NCBI GenBank assembly: GCA_933228895.1
Contig: OW121852.1
Coordinates: forward strand, 62,228,872 to 62,292,871
DNA length: 64,000 bases
Direction of reading: 5' to 3'
Origin: Platycnemis pennipes
Taxonomy: Eukaryota; Arthropoda; Insecta; Odonata; Platycnemididae
The position numbers and the translations under genes were made by a program. Under the pieces are notes generated by a model, which saw only the letters and a list, made by a program, of their open reading frames with translations, was not told the origin of the DNA and searched no databases. Below are positions 12,721 to 24,480 of the stretch, piece by piece (positions within the stretch are counted from its first letter, which is position 1; each line of letters opens with the position of its first letter).

Positions 12721-13055
12721 AGCTACGTTTTCATGTGGGCGTTTTTGCGTTGAGTTGACGCTGCGTTGTGCGTCAGGAGAATACCCTGTTTTCATGTCAC
12801 CGGCAGCGCCAGCAGCAACGCACCAAAACATATGACGGTGGTAAACCGTAGTATACGTGATAATCCAGCGAAAGAATCACGTGACGAACAAATGACAGGT
12901 AGAATGCGTTGTTCCTCGCTCTGACGCAGCTGCGTCAACGCAGAAAGATGAAAGTTGACCAACTCCGACGGCAACGCAGGCTGCGTTGGCGTGCTCGCTT
13001 CTGATTGGTGGCGCAGTGTGCGTCAACGCAAAAACGCCTACATGAAAACGTAGCT
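12721..13055. mobile_element. PIF/Harbinger-type MITE, 335 bp, with TAA target duplication
   Basis: Terminal inverted repeats start AGCTACGTTTTCATGTGGGC on the left and AGCTACGTTTTCATGTAGGC on the right (other strand), and match over about 32 bp with one mismatch before diverging. TAA flanks both sides (12718-12720 and 13056-13058). A 3-bp TWA duplication is the PIF/Harbinger signature. No transposase inside; the middle is rich in TGCGTTG/CAACGCA units. Confidence 0.8.
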
Positions 13056-13309
13056 TAATGCATGCGCGGTGCATATTTGGTGATGATGCACCTGTCACTC
13101 TCCCTCGCCGTGGTTTGGTGGGTTATTAGAATTAGATGTGTGTAACTACTTACTGATATGCTGCATTTCGGTCTGAAAATAGGCTTTAAAATTCATTCCG
13201 AACGTGCCTTGGGTAAGACTTTCCTCATACCTCCAGGCTATGACGTGTTCTTGGAATAGTAAATAAGAATATAACCCCTGTGGCAACAACACACACGCCT
13301 CCGAATGCG

Positions 13310-14030
13310 ATGTTTTTGCCCGCGAGGGAAGGAAAATGCGAAGGGAAGAAATCCCACGAGTATCCTTCGCGCGAATGCGACAAACCCCAAGGCTCGGACG
13401 AGGAGTGAGTGACACATTTATACACTGGAGGAAGAGTGAGTGCGTTTGGCTAAAGAAGGGTAAAAAAAAATTAAAGGCGCCGAGCGAAATAATGAGCGAA
13501 TGCAGAAAGAAAACGTACGAGTGGAATCGCATTTTTGTTTTCGCCGAGGCTTTGAAGCGAGTAGGGAGAAATTAAAAAAAGACCAGAATGAAAATGAAAT
13601 GGAGGAGGAGTGAGAGTCTGGAGTTTGCCGTCGGGATGGGGACACATGGCTGGCGGCGGGCGAAAAGTAGTTGACGCTCCAGCCCGCGAGAGGCCCTTTT
13701 TTTTCAACCCATGCGAGTCCACACGGGCCCGCGCGCGAAGCGTTCGCATGGAAACAAAGGAGTGCGGAAAAGGAAAATAGCGCGCGTGAGTCCGTGCCGG
13801 GAGGTTGGGTTAGTGGATGCGGTGAAGAGTAAGGAGGAGGAACGCTTGGGAATGAATGTGTGTGGAGTTGTGCTGCGGCTGCCGGAGGGACTGAAATTGC
13901 GAAGCAAGAAATCTGATCGTGAGAGTGAAGAGCATCTGTCGCGAAATTTAAGTGTCGAAGTCGGAAGGCGCACTGCTTCAATTGTCTCTGCATGGATCGA
14001 GCGGCCTCGGGACCAGCCAAGCGAATAATC
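13310..14030. other. CpG-dense, purine-skewed tract
   Basis: The plus strand is rich in G and A with many CpG (for example CTTCGCGCGAATGCGACAAA and GGCCCGCGCGCGAAGCGTT). The 223-codon minus frame over it (13418-14089) is a result of this skew: it opens at GTG and is Ser/Pro/Phe-rich. Could be an unmethylated promoter or untranslated exon; no TATA, initiator or splice evidence settles it. Confidence 0.35.
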
Positions 14031-14485
14031 GTTTGACAATCTGTGTCCATAAATAGAAAAACTCGATTATTAGTGAACGTTTTGCGCACTAAGCGAACGT
14101 GTAGTAAAATTGTGGCGGAATTGATTAATTCACGTCCAAATTTCAGGTATACAAACGATATAATTAATAGTACAAGGCGTCACTTTGAAAAGATGAGTTA
14201 TAAAAATAGGTGCTATTTTTACACTGTAATTAACATCCACCATGGATTCAACTACTAGTGTCATTCTAATGGTTATATATTATGTGTGCTTTCCATTCGG
14301 GCGAATCGGGTGTCACTTTGTGTGAAATAGCGTAAACTTCGAGTTAGCTACGAATGGAAAGCACTTGTGCACAGTAGATGATGCACGTTGGTCACGAGTT
14401 GCACGAGTGGGAATCTTAAACAACTTTAATATTTCTGAAGAACTTGTAGATCTGTAAGATCTGGTGTTTTCCCGGCGTATTAGAT

Positions 14486-14620
14486 GAGTGAAAGATTCTC
14501 GGGTCTTCCACCGGGTCAAAGGCTCCATCTCTGCCGACGTTTCGGAAAACCACTCGTTTTCCGAAACGCCGGCAGAGATGGAGCCTTTGACCTGGTGGAA
14601 GACCCGAGAATCTTTCACTC
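14486..14620. repeat. Long hairpin, 65-bp arms, 5-bp loop
   Basis: Arms 14486-14550 and 14556-14620 match at all but two positions. Arms contain CTTCCACCGGGTCAAAGGCT and CCGACGTTTCGGAAAAC. Direct repeats AACTTGTAGATCTG lie outside it at 14441-14454 and 14621-14634. Transcripts would fold into a near-perfect hairpin. Confidence 0.85.
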
Positions 14621-14682
14621 AACTTGTAGATCTGCCAGTTAACTTGTTTCAACATTGGTTAACTTATTCGCCCTTCCAGGAT

Positions 14683-14735
14683 TTGAACTCGAGACATTAG
14701 GTCAGCAGCCTAATGCTTGTTGCAATGGATCTTTT
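14683..14735 (-). repeat. tRNA-like SINE head, family unclear
   Basis: Minus strand ACAAGCATTAGGCTGCTGAC, then GTCTCGAGTTCAAATCCTGG. Box-B-like motif only; lies just right of the 14.49-kb hairpin. Confidence 0.4.
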
Positions 14736-14829
14736 TAAACCTGCGGTCTTCTTAACCCTTGAATTTATTTTTTACTCTTCGCGGATAACTGTAAGTTCTG
14801 TGGTGACTAATGTTCTGTCCCAATGTCGC

Positions 14830-15034
14830 AATTTCAGCGCTACACAGTACTAATGCATTATTTCGTGTGCATACCCTTTGCCTGTTTAGAGAACATTCAT
14901 CCCCTGCCATATACCCTCATATCAATTTTGTTATTTGTCTGTAATGAGCTCTATTGTATTGTATTACTCAATTATGTTCTTAATGGACCAGTCCAAGAAC
15001 AGTAAATAAATATTATTATTATTATTATTATTAT
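14830..15034 (+). repeat. LINE 3' end with (ATT)n tail
   Basis: CATCCCCTGCCATATACCCT, GTCTGTAATGAGCTCTATTG, GGACCAGTCCAAGAACAGTA, AATAAATATTATTATTATT. AATAAA-like sequence followed by an (ATT)n tract is a usual non-LTR 3' terminus. No coding part is attached; the clade is unclear. Confidence 0.55.
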
Positions 15035-15533
15035 ACCCTCGAGGTTTCTTTCGTGACCCTGAAGACATGGATGTGAACGGAGTTCGCTCCGACATCTTCA
15101 AGACGAAACTCTTGGGAGGAGGTCGACGTTACGTGACGTAAGGAGTTTCCGGCGTAGGGACGAGGGGGTGTGATGTGTCGGAGCGGAGGGTGAGGAGTGG
15201 ATATGAAGGGGGGAGAGGGAGGAAGGTGAAGAAGTTTGGGCCAAGTGTCTCTTGTCATACGCCACGGGATGTCTCCGGCTCCTCTCGCCTTTACCCTTGT
15301 CCCATTCGGGAGTTTGGAGGACCTTTAGCAGTGCAGGGGGATCTCTAGTTGAACTGTGCGATGCTGCGATATTCCATACGAACCTGATATCGCAGAAAAA
15401 TTTGGTGTCGGCTCCAATACCATTTGTATCGGTACCAAATGTTACACGAAATGCATTGTAATGCGATATTTTTCATATTTGATGAACTGCGATATTCGAT
15501 GTAATACGATGCACAGATATATTCGATATATCT

Positions 15534-15640
15534 ATCATCATCATCATCACCATCGTCAGTCAAAAATCCTAGGATTGGTTTGACGCAGCCCTCCATTCGA
15601 TTCTTCTATCGGCCAACCTCTTCATATTGACGTACGATAT
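15534..15640 (-). repeat. RTE-like LINE 3' end with (TCA)n
   Basis: ATCATCATCATCATCACCATC microsatellite, then AAATCCTAGGATTGGTTTGA, CGCAGCCCTCCATTCGATTC, TATCGGCCAACCTCTTCATA. The clearest copy of the noncoding end. Confidence 0.65.
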
Positions 15641-15818
15641 ATCTATATAGTCGATATATCCTTAACTATGCGATTTACGAAATTCGACATGACGCGTTAT
15701 GCTATGTCAAGCGATGTGCCATATCAATTGTTAACTATTTGTTACACCTAATAGTCGACTGCTATGCAAAATGCATGGGAAGACATAGTAGGTAAGTAGG
15801 TACTTATTAATTATGTAG

Positions 15819-15894
15819 TGCATGTTTGGTGAGAATTCACCCCCTGCCCTTACATCTTTATGGTGGCTTGCAGTGTATTATGTAGATGTAGATT
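15819..15894 (-). repeat. LINE tail-family fragment, well preserved
   Basis: CATGTTTGGTGAGAATTCAC, then CCCCTGCCC...TGGTGGCTTGCAG and TTATGTAGATGTAGAT. Matches the 30.5-kb tail including about 20 bases upstream of the conserved block, so it is a true copy of the same subfamily. Confidence 0.8.
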
Positions 15895-17860
15895 AATGCT
15901 GACGGATCTCGTTCATTTCAATTATTCGTTTTTTAGAGTTACCATCCTCCAGAATGTTCTCTCTGTCCTCTATTAAGCCTGTACCACGCGATCATTTTTC
16001 AAGGACAAATTCATGGAGAGCGACAGTAATAGCTCAAATGACAGCTGGAAAATGATCATCCAAAATGATAATCTTCAGGGAAAACGACATGGACTCCTAT
16101 TCCTAGTTGCCTTTCCCAGGTCCTTTTTTCCCTCACTTTAGAATTCGACGTACAAGAACTCAACAGGCAGCCAATCAGATCGCACAAAAATAAATGTGGA
16201 CTTCGGGGGGTGAGCTTGAATCGTTCGATTTTAATTTCGGTACTTAACTAAGGACTCGCTCATATGATTTTACGTTTAGCTCAGGATTATTCCGTAACCC
16301 CCCCCCCCCCCAGTAACATAGCGTCTATTGTGAACAACACGTTATAGTAAAATGTATAAATGTAACGTATCGAATGATTCGGAAAAGTACGGAAAAAATG
16401 ACCCTGTGATTGGCGGAAATGATACCTCTATCTATCAATTTTCCTATCCCTGAAAGCTATAGCTTCAATGATCCCTAAACACCCACGTGAAAAAATGGTC
16501 GTGTGATTCAGAATTTAGTCACCCACAATCACAACCTTATCTTTCCAACATGATTCATGAGGGGCTCTGGCCGGTTATTTGGTAGCTTAATGTCGGAGTA
16601 ACTTTTTTTTCTAAATTTGCTTGTGTGTCTCATATCTCTCCTATCCTGTGGAAGGGTAAAAGGAAAACATTATAATCCTTTGCAACATGGATCCGTTGGT
16701 TGACGATGAAAGGAAGTTATTGAAGAAAAGACGCACGTAGGCAGAGATGCAGTCTCTTGGCACTCGAGGGAGGGAACGCAATTCACGCTGGCCGGGTGGA
16801 ATTGGTGAGAGGCCCCTTTGTACTCTGGCAGAATCCTAATTTCAAGTCGTGTTCATTCCTTCGTTTTTCTTTCACTGAATCCTAGTTTTTTTCCTTTTTT
16901 TTCTCTCTCTCTTTCCACGTAAAGGGTGAGAATTCGCTTTAAGCTGGAAACTTTTGTGTCGGCGCCCGGTCCTTTTTCCCTCGCGTACCCGTCGAGGTAG
17001 TTGTGATCGTGAGTCCACTTTCATACTTTCTTCCCTTTCTGAGAGGCGATGAAATTTTTCGGTGTTGAAGGAAAGGCATGAGTGTTTGTTTTGTTTAAAT
17101 CCTCTCCCGGTGCATTATTCATACGCGGATTGAGAACCGCTATTACACTCCCGTCACCCTTTGCTCCAGGTTTGAAATGACGAGGTATGCACCAGTGCGT
17201 TCTTCTACTTTAACACTTTAATTTAACAAGACGACGAATGAACGCCCGGGAATGGAATGTTTCCTTCTTCTTTGTATGTACTTGCGTGGTGTTTTTTCTT
17301 CGAAAGGGAATGTCCATATTATTTTGACGCTTTCAGACCCGTCCATACGACCGTGTTCGTTGCATTGCATTGTATTTTTTTCACTTTATCTCTGTACAAT
17401 GTTTTCTTGCATATCAAGAGAAAATAAGAGTTTAATCTTTCAAAGCTATATTGGTTGATATTATTAATATTTTTAACTAAATATGACAGTTTTAGCTTAA
17501 CATTTGAAATGCATCCAAAGTGTTCAAAGCTGACCTGTTTTTCGATAAGGTTAAAAATATGTTATGCAAGCTGAAGTTCTTTACGCTTCGGGTTTCCAAA
17601 ATGAACGCAAGGAAAGGAAAGATTTCCTATGCCGCTTTACATTTCACGTAAGATTTACACAAGCAATTTGTTTCAGGATTCATTCATCAAGATGCTATGG
17701 TGTAGAGAAACGAGTTGACTAAGTAAATAATATGTTTTTTGGTATCCCCAAGTTATTCTTTCGTTGTGTTTGGAAAAAACATCTATTTAACTCTCTCATA
17801 TACCGTTTACTATATGCCACTTTTAACTGTTCTTGTCTCCATCCTTTTCTTCTGTCCTTC
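15895..17860. other. Noncoding stretch
   Basis: Holds a poly-C run and a weak inverted pair (GATCATTTTTCAAGG near 15987, complement near 16050). Otherwise unique. Confidence 0.4.
16298..16312. repeat. Poly-C run
   Basis: About 14 C in a row, flanked by GTAA and AGTAAC. Confidence 0.85.
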
Positions 17861-17922
17861 GTCTACATCTTCTTAATACCCTGCGAGTCACCGTGAGAGT
17901 GTGTGGCATGGGGTGAAATATT
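17861..17922 (+). repeat. LINE tail-family fragment, opposite orientation
   Basis: GTCTACATCTTCTTAATACC, then CTGCGAGTCACCGTGAGAG and TGTGTGGCATGGGGTGA. Complement of the LINE tail, so the parent LINE would lie on the minus strand to the right; nothing coding is left. Confidence 0.75.
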
Positions 17923-18404
17923 TTTTTTCACTTTATCTCTGTACATAAAATTTATACACATGCATATACACATGCACTACTTCTATGCAGCTATGAGTTA
18001 CAATGCCACTACATCATGCAAATATTTTGGATATAAGAATCACGTGCAACTAATTGGTCGTCATCTACATTACTAATTTAGTGATTACTGATAAGAAAAT
18101 CACTTAATCAAATATATTAATGTATTTTTCTTAAAAGTAGCTCAGCGTTTCTTCCCCATCATTCTTCCCTTCCACCATCTCTACCATTTCCCCTTCCATA
18201 TTCTCGGAACACTTTCGTCCCATAAGGTTGTTTTTCTAGCTCTTGCCCAACTTACTTCATTTCTTTTATATTAAAGAAATACAGGTTGCATAAAACTACT
18301 GAATAATTCAGTCTGAGACATTTTAGTCTATATATTCTTAATCTCAATTTCCATTACAATTCTAATCCGGTTTTTCAGGGACTTCATAGCTCATCTAGTA
18401 ATCT

Positions 18405-18500
18405 TCAAAGACTGGTATTGGTAGAGTACCTGGCCGGAAACCCGGGGTCCGGGCTCGAATTCCGTTCAAGGTGGATTTTTTCCTTGTGGAAATTTATCTA
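18405..18500 (+). mobile_element. SINE B, tRNA-like head
   Basis: TTGGTAGAGTACCTGGCCGG, GGGGTCCGGGCTCGAATTCC, then GTGGATTTTTTCCTTGTGGA. Resembles the copy near 40.37 kb; the sequence after the head differs from SINE A. Confidence 0.6.
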
Positions 18501-18550
18501 GACATAGTTGCTAAGAAGAGGTTTAGTAGTTCGTAGTTGTACGTGGGAGG

Positions 18551-18805
18551 CTAACGATACATAAGGCCATCTGTCCCATTTATGATTGGTGGGTATTGGA
18601 CATTGATAGGAATATTTAAAGGAACAGAGAAATGTGGAGTGAAACCTGGCATCGGTTTTAGCCTACTCTTTAACGAATGACGCCGTGATGTCCAAAGCGT
18701 AGCGTCCCATCCAACGGACGGAATACTGAACACGAGTTGCGCTCTACACTCTGAACATTTCTGACACTGCCATGGTTCGAATCCGGGCCTCAGGATGGAC
18801 TCGTC
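18551..18805 (-). mobile_element. SINE A with tRNA-like head and 3' domain
   Basis: From left: the 3' domain (GGCCATCTGTCCCATTTATG, ATTGGTGGG), the body (GTGAAACCTGGCATCGG, TAGCCTACTC, CCATCCAACGGACGGAATAC) and a head motif GGTTCGAATCCGGGCCTCAG near 18773. Orientation is minus: head on the right, 3' domain on the left. Confidence 0.72.
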
Positions 18806-21800
18806 CCCATCAGGGGATCAACTACACATACATATATAAAACGACGGCTTATTCTTTGTATCAAACAGATCAACCTGAAGATGCCTGCTGTAATGCTGGC
18901 AAAACTGTCGTCCCAAAAGCAACAACAACGTGGTGTTACCCAAAAGATGCATTCTTCACTGTATATGCGCCGCAGAAGCCTTCGCACCTATCTCCATTAT
19001 ATCTTCATTTTAAGGATACGGTTAATTTGAGTTAGAAGAGCTATGATTGTACACTGAAAACTACACTACGTACAATACATCTACCTAACCTCCTACTATA
19101 TTGCCTTAGTGATCACTAATTGCTCACGGGAAGCATAAAATTTTACATCTATCTGTACGGTTTTATATATCCCTAATCTTTCTCCCGTGGCTGAATCTAG
19201 GGTAATATGGAAGTTTTCTAAATATATTTCTAAAAAATCGGTAAAAAGATCAGCTTCAAATTTTCTCACAGTATTCAGGCCTAATTTTAGCCATTCTCTG
19301 GCAATGAGTCCTATCCGAGTTCTTCTAATAAACTAGTGGTACTAACACTGTTACCTTAACGATCTTTTATAAACATCTCCGATATTATTTGTACTCAATC
19401 CCATACCTAAATATGCCTCATACGGATCCCATATTCGCACGGCGTATTCTATGCGAGGTATGACGAGTGAAAATAGCATCCCTTAATTACGCATTATACT
19501 ATGTTTGCAGTATCTAATATTCAAGCGCTTTGGGCCGCAGCTAGAGTTAATGACCGAAATTTACCGCTGAGTATTAAGCGTAGTAAGCAAGATTACTGCA
19601 GCTACTTGTTTTAACCCCGTTCCGCCTCCCTGATATGAGTGTCGGCTCGGAAATTAATTTAACAGCGCCTCCCTTTCGGGCATGGACTTGGGGAGTTCCA
19701 CATTTAAAGACCTCCGTGTGGTCATGTGTTTCTTTTTTCGCTGTTTTTCCCTCGGACTGGAACAAAGAGGCGACCTATCCCTCTCCTCATTCATCCCCTT
19801 GTGTCGTGTTGTTTCTACTCAAGACTCCCCCGGGGTCAAGACTTTTTAATGAGTGCAAAACACCCGAGCCACTGGGTGAAGGCTGTCGTTTTCTTTTCGC
19901 TGCAGGAGACTCTGAAATGTACGTCCCTCAGAACGCCTCTTGCTTCGTGCAGTTGGCTTGAGAGAAATAGGCACGTATAATATTGGGTTGTGCTACTTTG
20001 ATCCCAATTTTCTACGTATATGTAGATGTATTTTGGCTGCAGAAATAGTGAAAGGTTACAGTTTAAACATTGTGGTTTGACTTCAGTAGTGACAGAAGTA
20101 TGAACACTAATTTACAGTTGTTATGTGAAAAATTGTTCTCAAAAGACGTTGCACCTAAGACTTAGGTCCTAAGTGTTAAAATAGAAACGTGGAACAGAAT
20201 GGGCATTTCACTTATTTATTTTCATTTTGCATAAAGATGGACCCTAGTTGTCTATAGAAGAATTGTTTTTGCTTTGCTTTTGAGACATTGGTGATGCAAA
20301 GCTTTGGTGAAGGAAATTTAGGAGCTTGATATGGTGCGTGGCTTAGGATGGCTCATGATAATATACTTTGAGGAAGGAAGATGTATGTACGATTGAGGAA
20401 CATGTCAGCCTGTCTCATAAAGTTGCAGTGGTGTAGGGATGTGACCAATGAAATCCTACATGGACCAATATTCTTAGTTAAACATAATTAATATGTATTT
20501 AACTCTTCCTTATTTTAATAATCTGAACTTACTCAAGCTGGGTCGTTTAAGTCTAATTACTTTCCTCTTTTCATTCAGATCTGTATCTCAATTAGCTGAA
20601 ATCACCTCTTTTTGGTGAAAATGAAATCTTTAAATTTGGACGCGATTAGTTATAACAAAGTAAGATGAGATAGTATTCATATTAAGGCAACTTAAAAGTG
20701 CACATTACCACGGTTGAATGCTTCAAATCTCATTTTTTTTATGATTCAGAGAAAAAGTTATTAAGCATCCAGTTTTCTCTCATATTGCCGAACTGACGAG
20801 AGTTTGACGTCTCTAAGATCACTTTCGCAATAGAGTAAAAAATATCGTTAGAGCTCTATCGATTAAGTAAGGGTTTAATGTGCATGAAGTAAATGCTTGT
20901 CTTAAAAAAATGTGCGGCCTAGAATTTTCCTAAAGGAGATATCTCTCGTATATCTAATGGATAATGAAATAAATACGTGCTTTTTTAGTATTGAGCATGA
21001 CAATGATGACTCCCTGTTTTTTTGTAGTCGTCGTATAATTGAACTTTCGGCCATCCCTTTATAAACTCGGGGAACAAATGCCGGCGAAAAATCAAATTCC
21101 AAAAGCTGGTTGCATTAAAGGTCTTCTACCACTATGTATTTTAGCTTTTGGCGTCTCCATATCCGTTATAATCGTAATTTTATTCGGTCCATGAGGCAAA
21201 AGGACGCATTATGAATAAATGAGAAATGCGGTTATGTTTTTCAAGTAATGTGACCGTAGTTTTTTATATTTTGGAGCCCCTCCGTGCATTTACATATCGC
21301 TGATTTCACGTTGTGTCCGCCTAAGTAGAATAATTAATGGCAAGGATGAATAATTAATGAGCAACTCGGACCGGAGGATGATTATATTATGTTTCACTCT
21401 GTTTTTTCCAAAGGACTGCGCGTGGAAAAGTTACGCGGTGTGGTACAGACCAGCGGGCAGCGGGAATTTTAATCCCCACTAAATTACTATCGCATGAATT
21501 ATTCATTGATGTGTGTACATGTATATTATTTTATTAAGGCGATTTAGGGTTCTGTGCTTTGTCCTTTTAATTCCTTCTTGAGCGTCTCAGAGCCTTTCAT
21601 GTCGCTGGGCAAGCACGTGTTAAGTTTGTCTCACCTGCCAAGAGCAGTCGAGGGATTCATTTATTCGATCTCCGCTTGAATTATCCGCGTAAAATTAGAG
21701 AAACTTTGCTACACGCGCTATACTTTAGAATAATTTTGCCTCAAGCGAAGAAACGATTTTCATTATGAGGCACTGCGTGGGCTGGAAACGTCGCAATGCA

Positions 21801-21895
21801 GGAAATAATTGTGGAGAGGACTGCCACTGCAGACGAGCATTTCTTCAGTTGCCTGTTTCTTTTACTACTCCTGCTTCCCACTGCGCGTCATTCGA
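18806..21895. other. Noncoding stretch, nothing recognised
   Basis: Unique AT-rich sequence. A GC-richer patch at 19620-19960 has open frames on both strands but no recognisable product. Confidence 0.45.
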
Positions 21896-22055
21896 CTGAA
21901 ATCAAGGAGGTTAGAATGTAAAGGAAAAGGAATTGGCATATTATCTATGGGTGACAATGAAGCTAAAATTTGGGTACTTGGGAAGGATTATGCCCCACCT
22001 ACTCCGTACAAAACATGCGTTATCTATTGTCTGTTATGGAGACTGTTTGTGTGTG
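21896..22055 (-). repeat. Repeat family C, copy 4 (reverse)
   Basis: Minus strand ACAGTCTCCATAACAGACAA, GCATGTTTTGTACGGAGTAG, GTGGGGCATAATCCTTCCCA, AGCTTCATTGTCACCCATAG. Confidence 0.65.
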
Positions 22056-22707
22056 AAACACATTAATGACAATGCAGTTGTACCGAAGGTTCATCGCAGT
22101 GGCGTCTGTTAATATTCCTAAGCCTATTTTTGGGAGGTATATGCATATCTGTTTCAGGTAGATCTAAAATGCTTAGCTCTAAAATTTTGTAATCACTCGT
22201 GTGTAAAACGATGAATTCATAGATAGCTAGGATAACACTTTTTATGTTAAGCTTTATAGCCATTTTGTATGTGCTTATATATACATATATATGTGTCCGC
22301 AAAACTCAGGCATATTCATGGAACCCCATCATGAGAAATTTATTTTCTGGGATTTCTTGGGTAAATTTCACTCTTTTTTTTGTATATTTATATATAATCG
22401 CTAGAATGGAACAAATGAATTATTATTACGTAACTATATTATATCAGTATATTTGAATCCCCTAAGAGTTGATTTTATCTTTTAAAACTGGTTCGAACTT
22501 TTAGTGATTTCTTGTATGTTTGCGCAAGTTACACTGTTTATCTGACGCATTTTAAAAATGAATTCCATTAATTATCTTGCTACGCTAACTTTTTCGGCGT
22601 GAAAAAGCGTGAATATCGCGAGTAGGAAGCCCGCGTGTCTGTGCCTACCAAAATGGCCGACGTTGCTTTTAAAGTTAGCCGCGGATCCACCTGTAGTATA
22701 TTCTAAC

Positions 22708-22775
22708 CTCATCATCATCGGTCTACAATCCTAGGATTGGATTGACGCAGTAAGTAGCCTATTCATTCGGTTTCT
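22708..22775 (-). repeat. RTE-like LINE 3' end, short
   Basis: CATCATCATCGGTCTACAAT, CCTAGGATTGGATTGACGCA. Short copy truncated after about 60 bases. Confidence 0.6.
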
Positions 22776-24244
22776 TGTATTCAGGTGTAGTCAGCCTCGG
22801 AATTTCAATATTCGCCGAAGTGCTCGAAGTAGTGATTTATTTACGTACTTCTGTTACTCGTCAATGTGTTCAATTACTCATCATGGAACTTGTGTATTCG
22901 TCAGGTACCAATATTCGTCATTCGGGCACTCAAATACCAATGAGCGTATATATTAGGCACTATTTTATTTTGATGCATTGGCAGGTGGGAAGTATGCGGG
23001 CCTAAAGAAGGATAGCCAACTTTGGGAGTAGAGTATGTCATTCTAAACCTTCCATAACTGTTAGAAACTGGTAGGAAAGTGTCAATGATAAAATATGAAG
23101 ACGTTGACTGAAGAATAGAGTGAAGAGCTGGAGTTGATAGGCAGGTAGATGTGGATTTTAAGGTGAATCGGTGACCGAGGTCATTCGTACCGCGTACCAC
23201 CCGAATTTTGCACTTTAGGCGCCCTTTGTGTAGGCACACTTTGCACCCTTAATTCGCACTGTATGCTGAGAAGAGTAAACGTTTATTTCAGCGATTATAA
23301 AGACAATAAAAATAAACAAGTAAATAAAACTTAAAAATGTAGGTAATAATTTTACTTATTTTCAAAAGCTGTTTCCTTCAAGAAGCTTATTATTTTGATG
23401 AAACAACCGTGATAATTTCAGCAAGAATTCGGTCTAGAGCTTCCCGTTATTCGCAGCCTGTGAAGTAAAGTTCCGTATTTCTGGAATTCCAATGAAACGT
23501 GTTTTACACTCGCAGAAATCGCAGTAGGCAGATATCTTCTCTTCGGTGAAGAGATACGCGTGAGTCAGGGCACATTGACCGAGCCAAGGATTGATGACCA
23601 AAAGAGTAATGGAAACTATGCACTCGATTTCCTAGCGTTCCCTGCCACCGCTCCCGCGAACCCTTCTCTCTTTCCTTCTCTACGAGGGACAAAAAAAATG
23701 GTAGGTACGTATGCGAATGCAAGCCTTCCCTTTTGGAGCTTTGAAGAGCTCAGTCAACCGCTCTCTCGCATCCTGCAGACCGAAAAAATTGCTAAAGTTC
23801 GCGGCAAAACATTTTCCCGCCACCCCCCTACCCTCTCTACGCATCCCAGGTGCCGCTTCCATCTCCCGAACCCTTTTAAACTTTAACCCTGTCTCTCCGT
23901 GCGTGGGTGTCCCACCTCCCCCACCCACACCCCTTTCGATGCCTCTTTTCCGGGAAAAAAGGTGGTAAGAGTTAAAAATAGAAGGAAAAAAATCCCACAC
24001 AGACCTTTGCCCTGTTTTCCTCTTTGATGCCTCTTTTTCTGTGCGAGCATGTAGTCTGTCTCGCAGAGTTCTCGCCTCCGCTGAATTTTATTTTCGTTCC
24101 ACCGTCGCGTTTTTGAACGCGTCGGGCCCTGATTGGTCGTGGATCGTGTGTTCGGTGACGCGAGTTGATTTCTCAGCCCGCTCGATCTAGTTAAGGTTAT
24201 TACGGGTTTTTGGCATCAGTCCCTCTACACACTTAAGGACTGGA

Positions 24245-24480
24245 AAAGTTAGGGGCGAACTGGTTAGTGTTGTGGCTAAGGGCACCACCTATCTCCTAGG
24301 CCCCTAGTTCGAATCCTGGATATGAAATTTTCGGCATAATCCAGGTAGCTATTCGGGTACCGTATAGGGAGCAGTCCGAGTTCACTACTCAGTCCGTCGA
24401 ATGGGTAGTTGAACCGTAACATCCTTGGTGACTTTGGAAGTAGAATCCGGTATTTATGTTTTCCCAATTCTTTAGGTTAT
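24245..24480 (+). mobile_element. SINE A, plus orientation
   Basis: tRNA-like head AACTGGTTAGTGTTGTGGCT (box-A-like) with CCTAGTTCGAATCCTGG (box-B-like) 50 bases on, then body AGGGAGCAGTCCGAGTTCAC, TACTCAGTCCGTCGAATGGG and CCTTGGTGACTTT. A tRNA-derived pol III promoter is the usual SINE head. Confidence 0.72.

Noticed and set aside
13418..14089. 223-codon open frame on the minus strand
   Set aside because: Opens at GTG, not ATG, and is Ser/Pro/Phe-rich because the other strand is purine-skewed. A plus-strand frame is open over the same bases.
15980..16510. Possible ~525-bp TIR element (CACGCGATCATTTTT / CACACGACCATTTTT)
   Set aside because: Only about 15-16 of 20 bases match, no target duplication, and a shorter inverted pair within 75 bp explains the left motif as well.
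22640..22670. CAAAATGGCCGAC resembling a YY1 site
   Set aside because: One short match in 64 kb carries no weight without a promoter or transcript.
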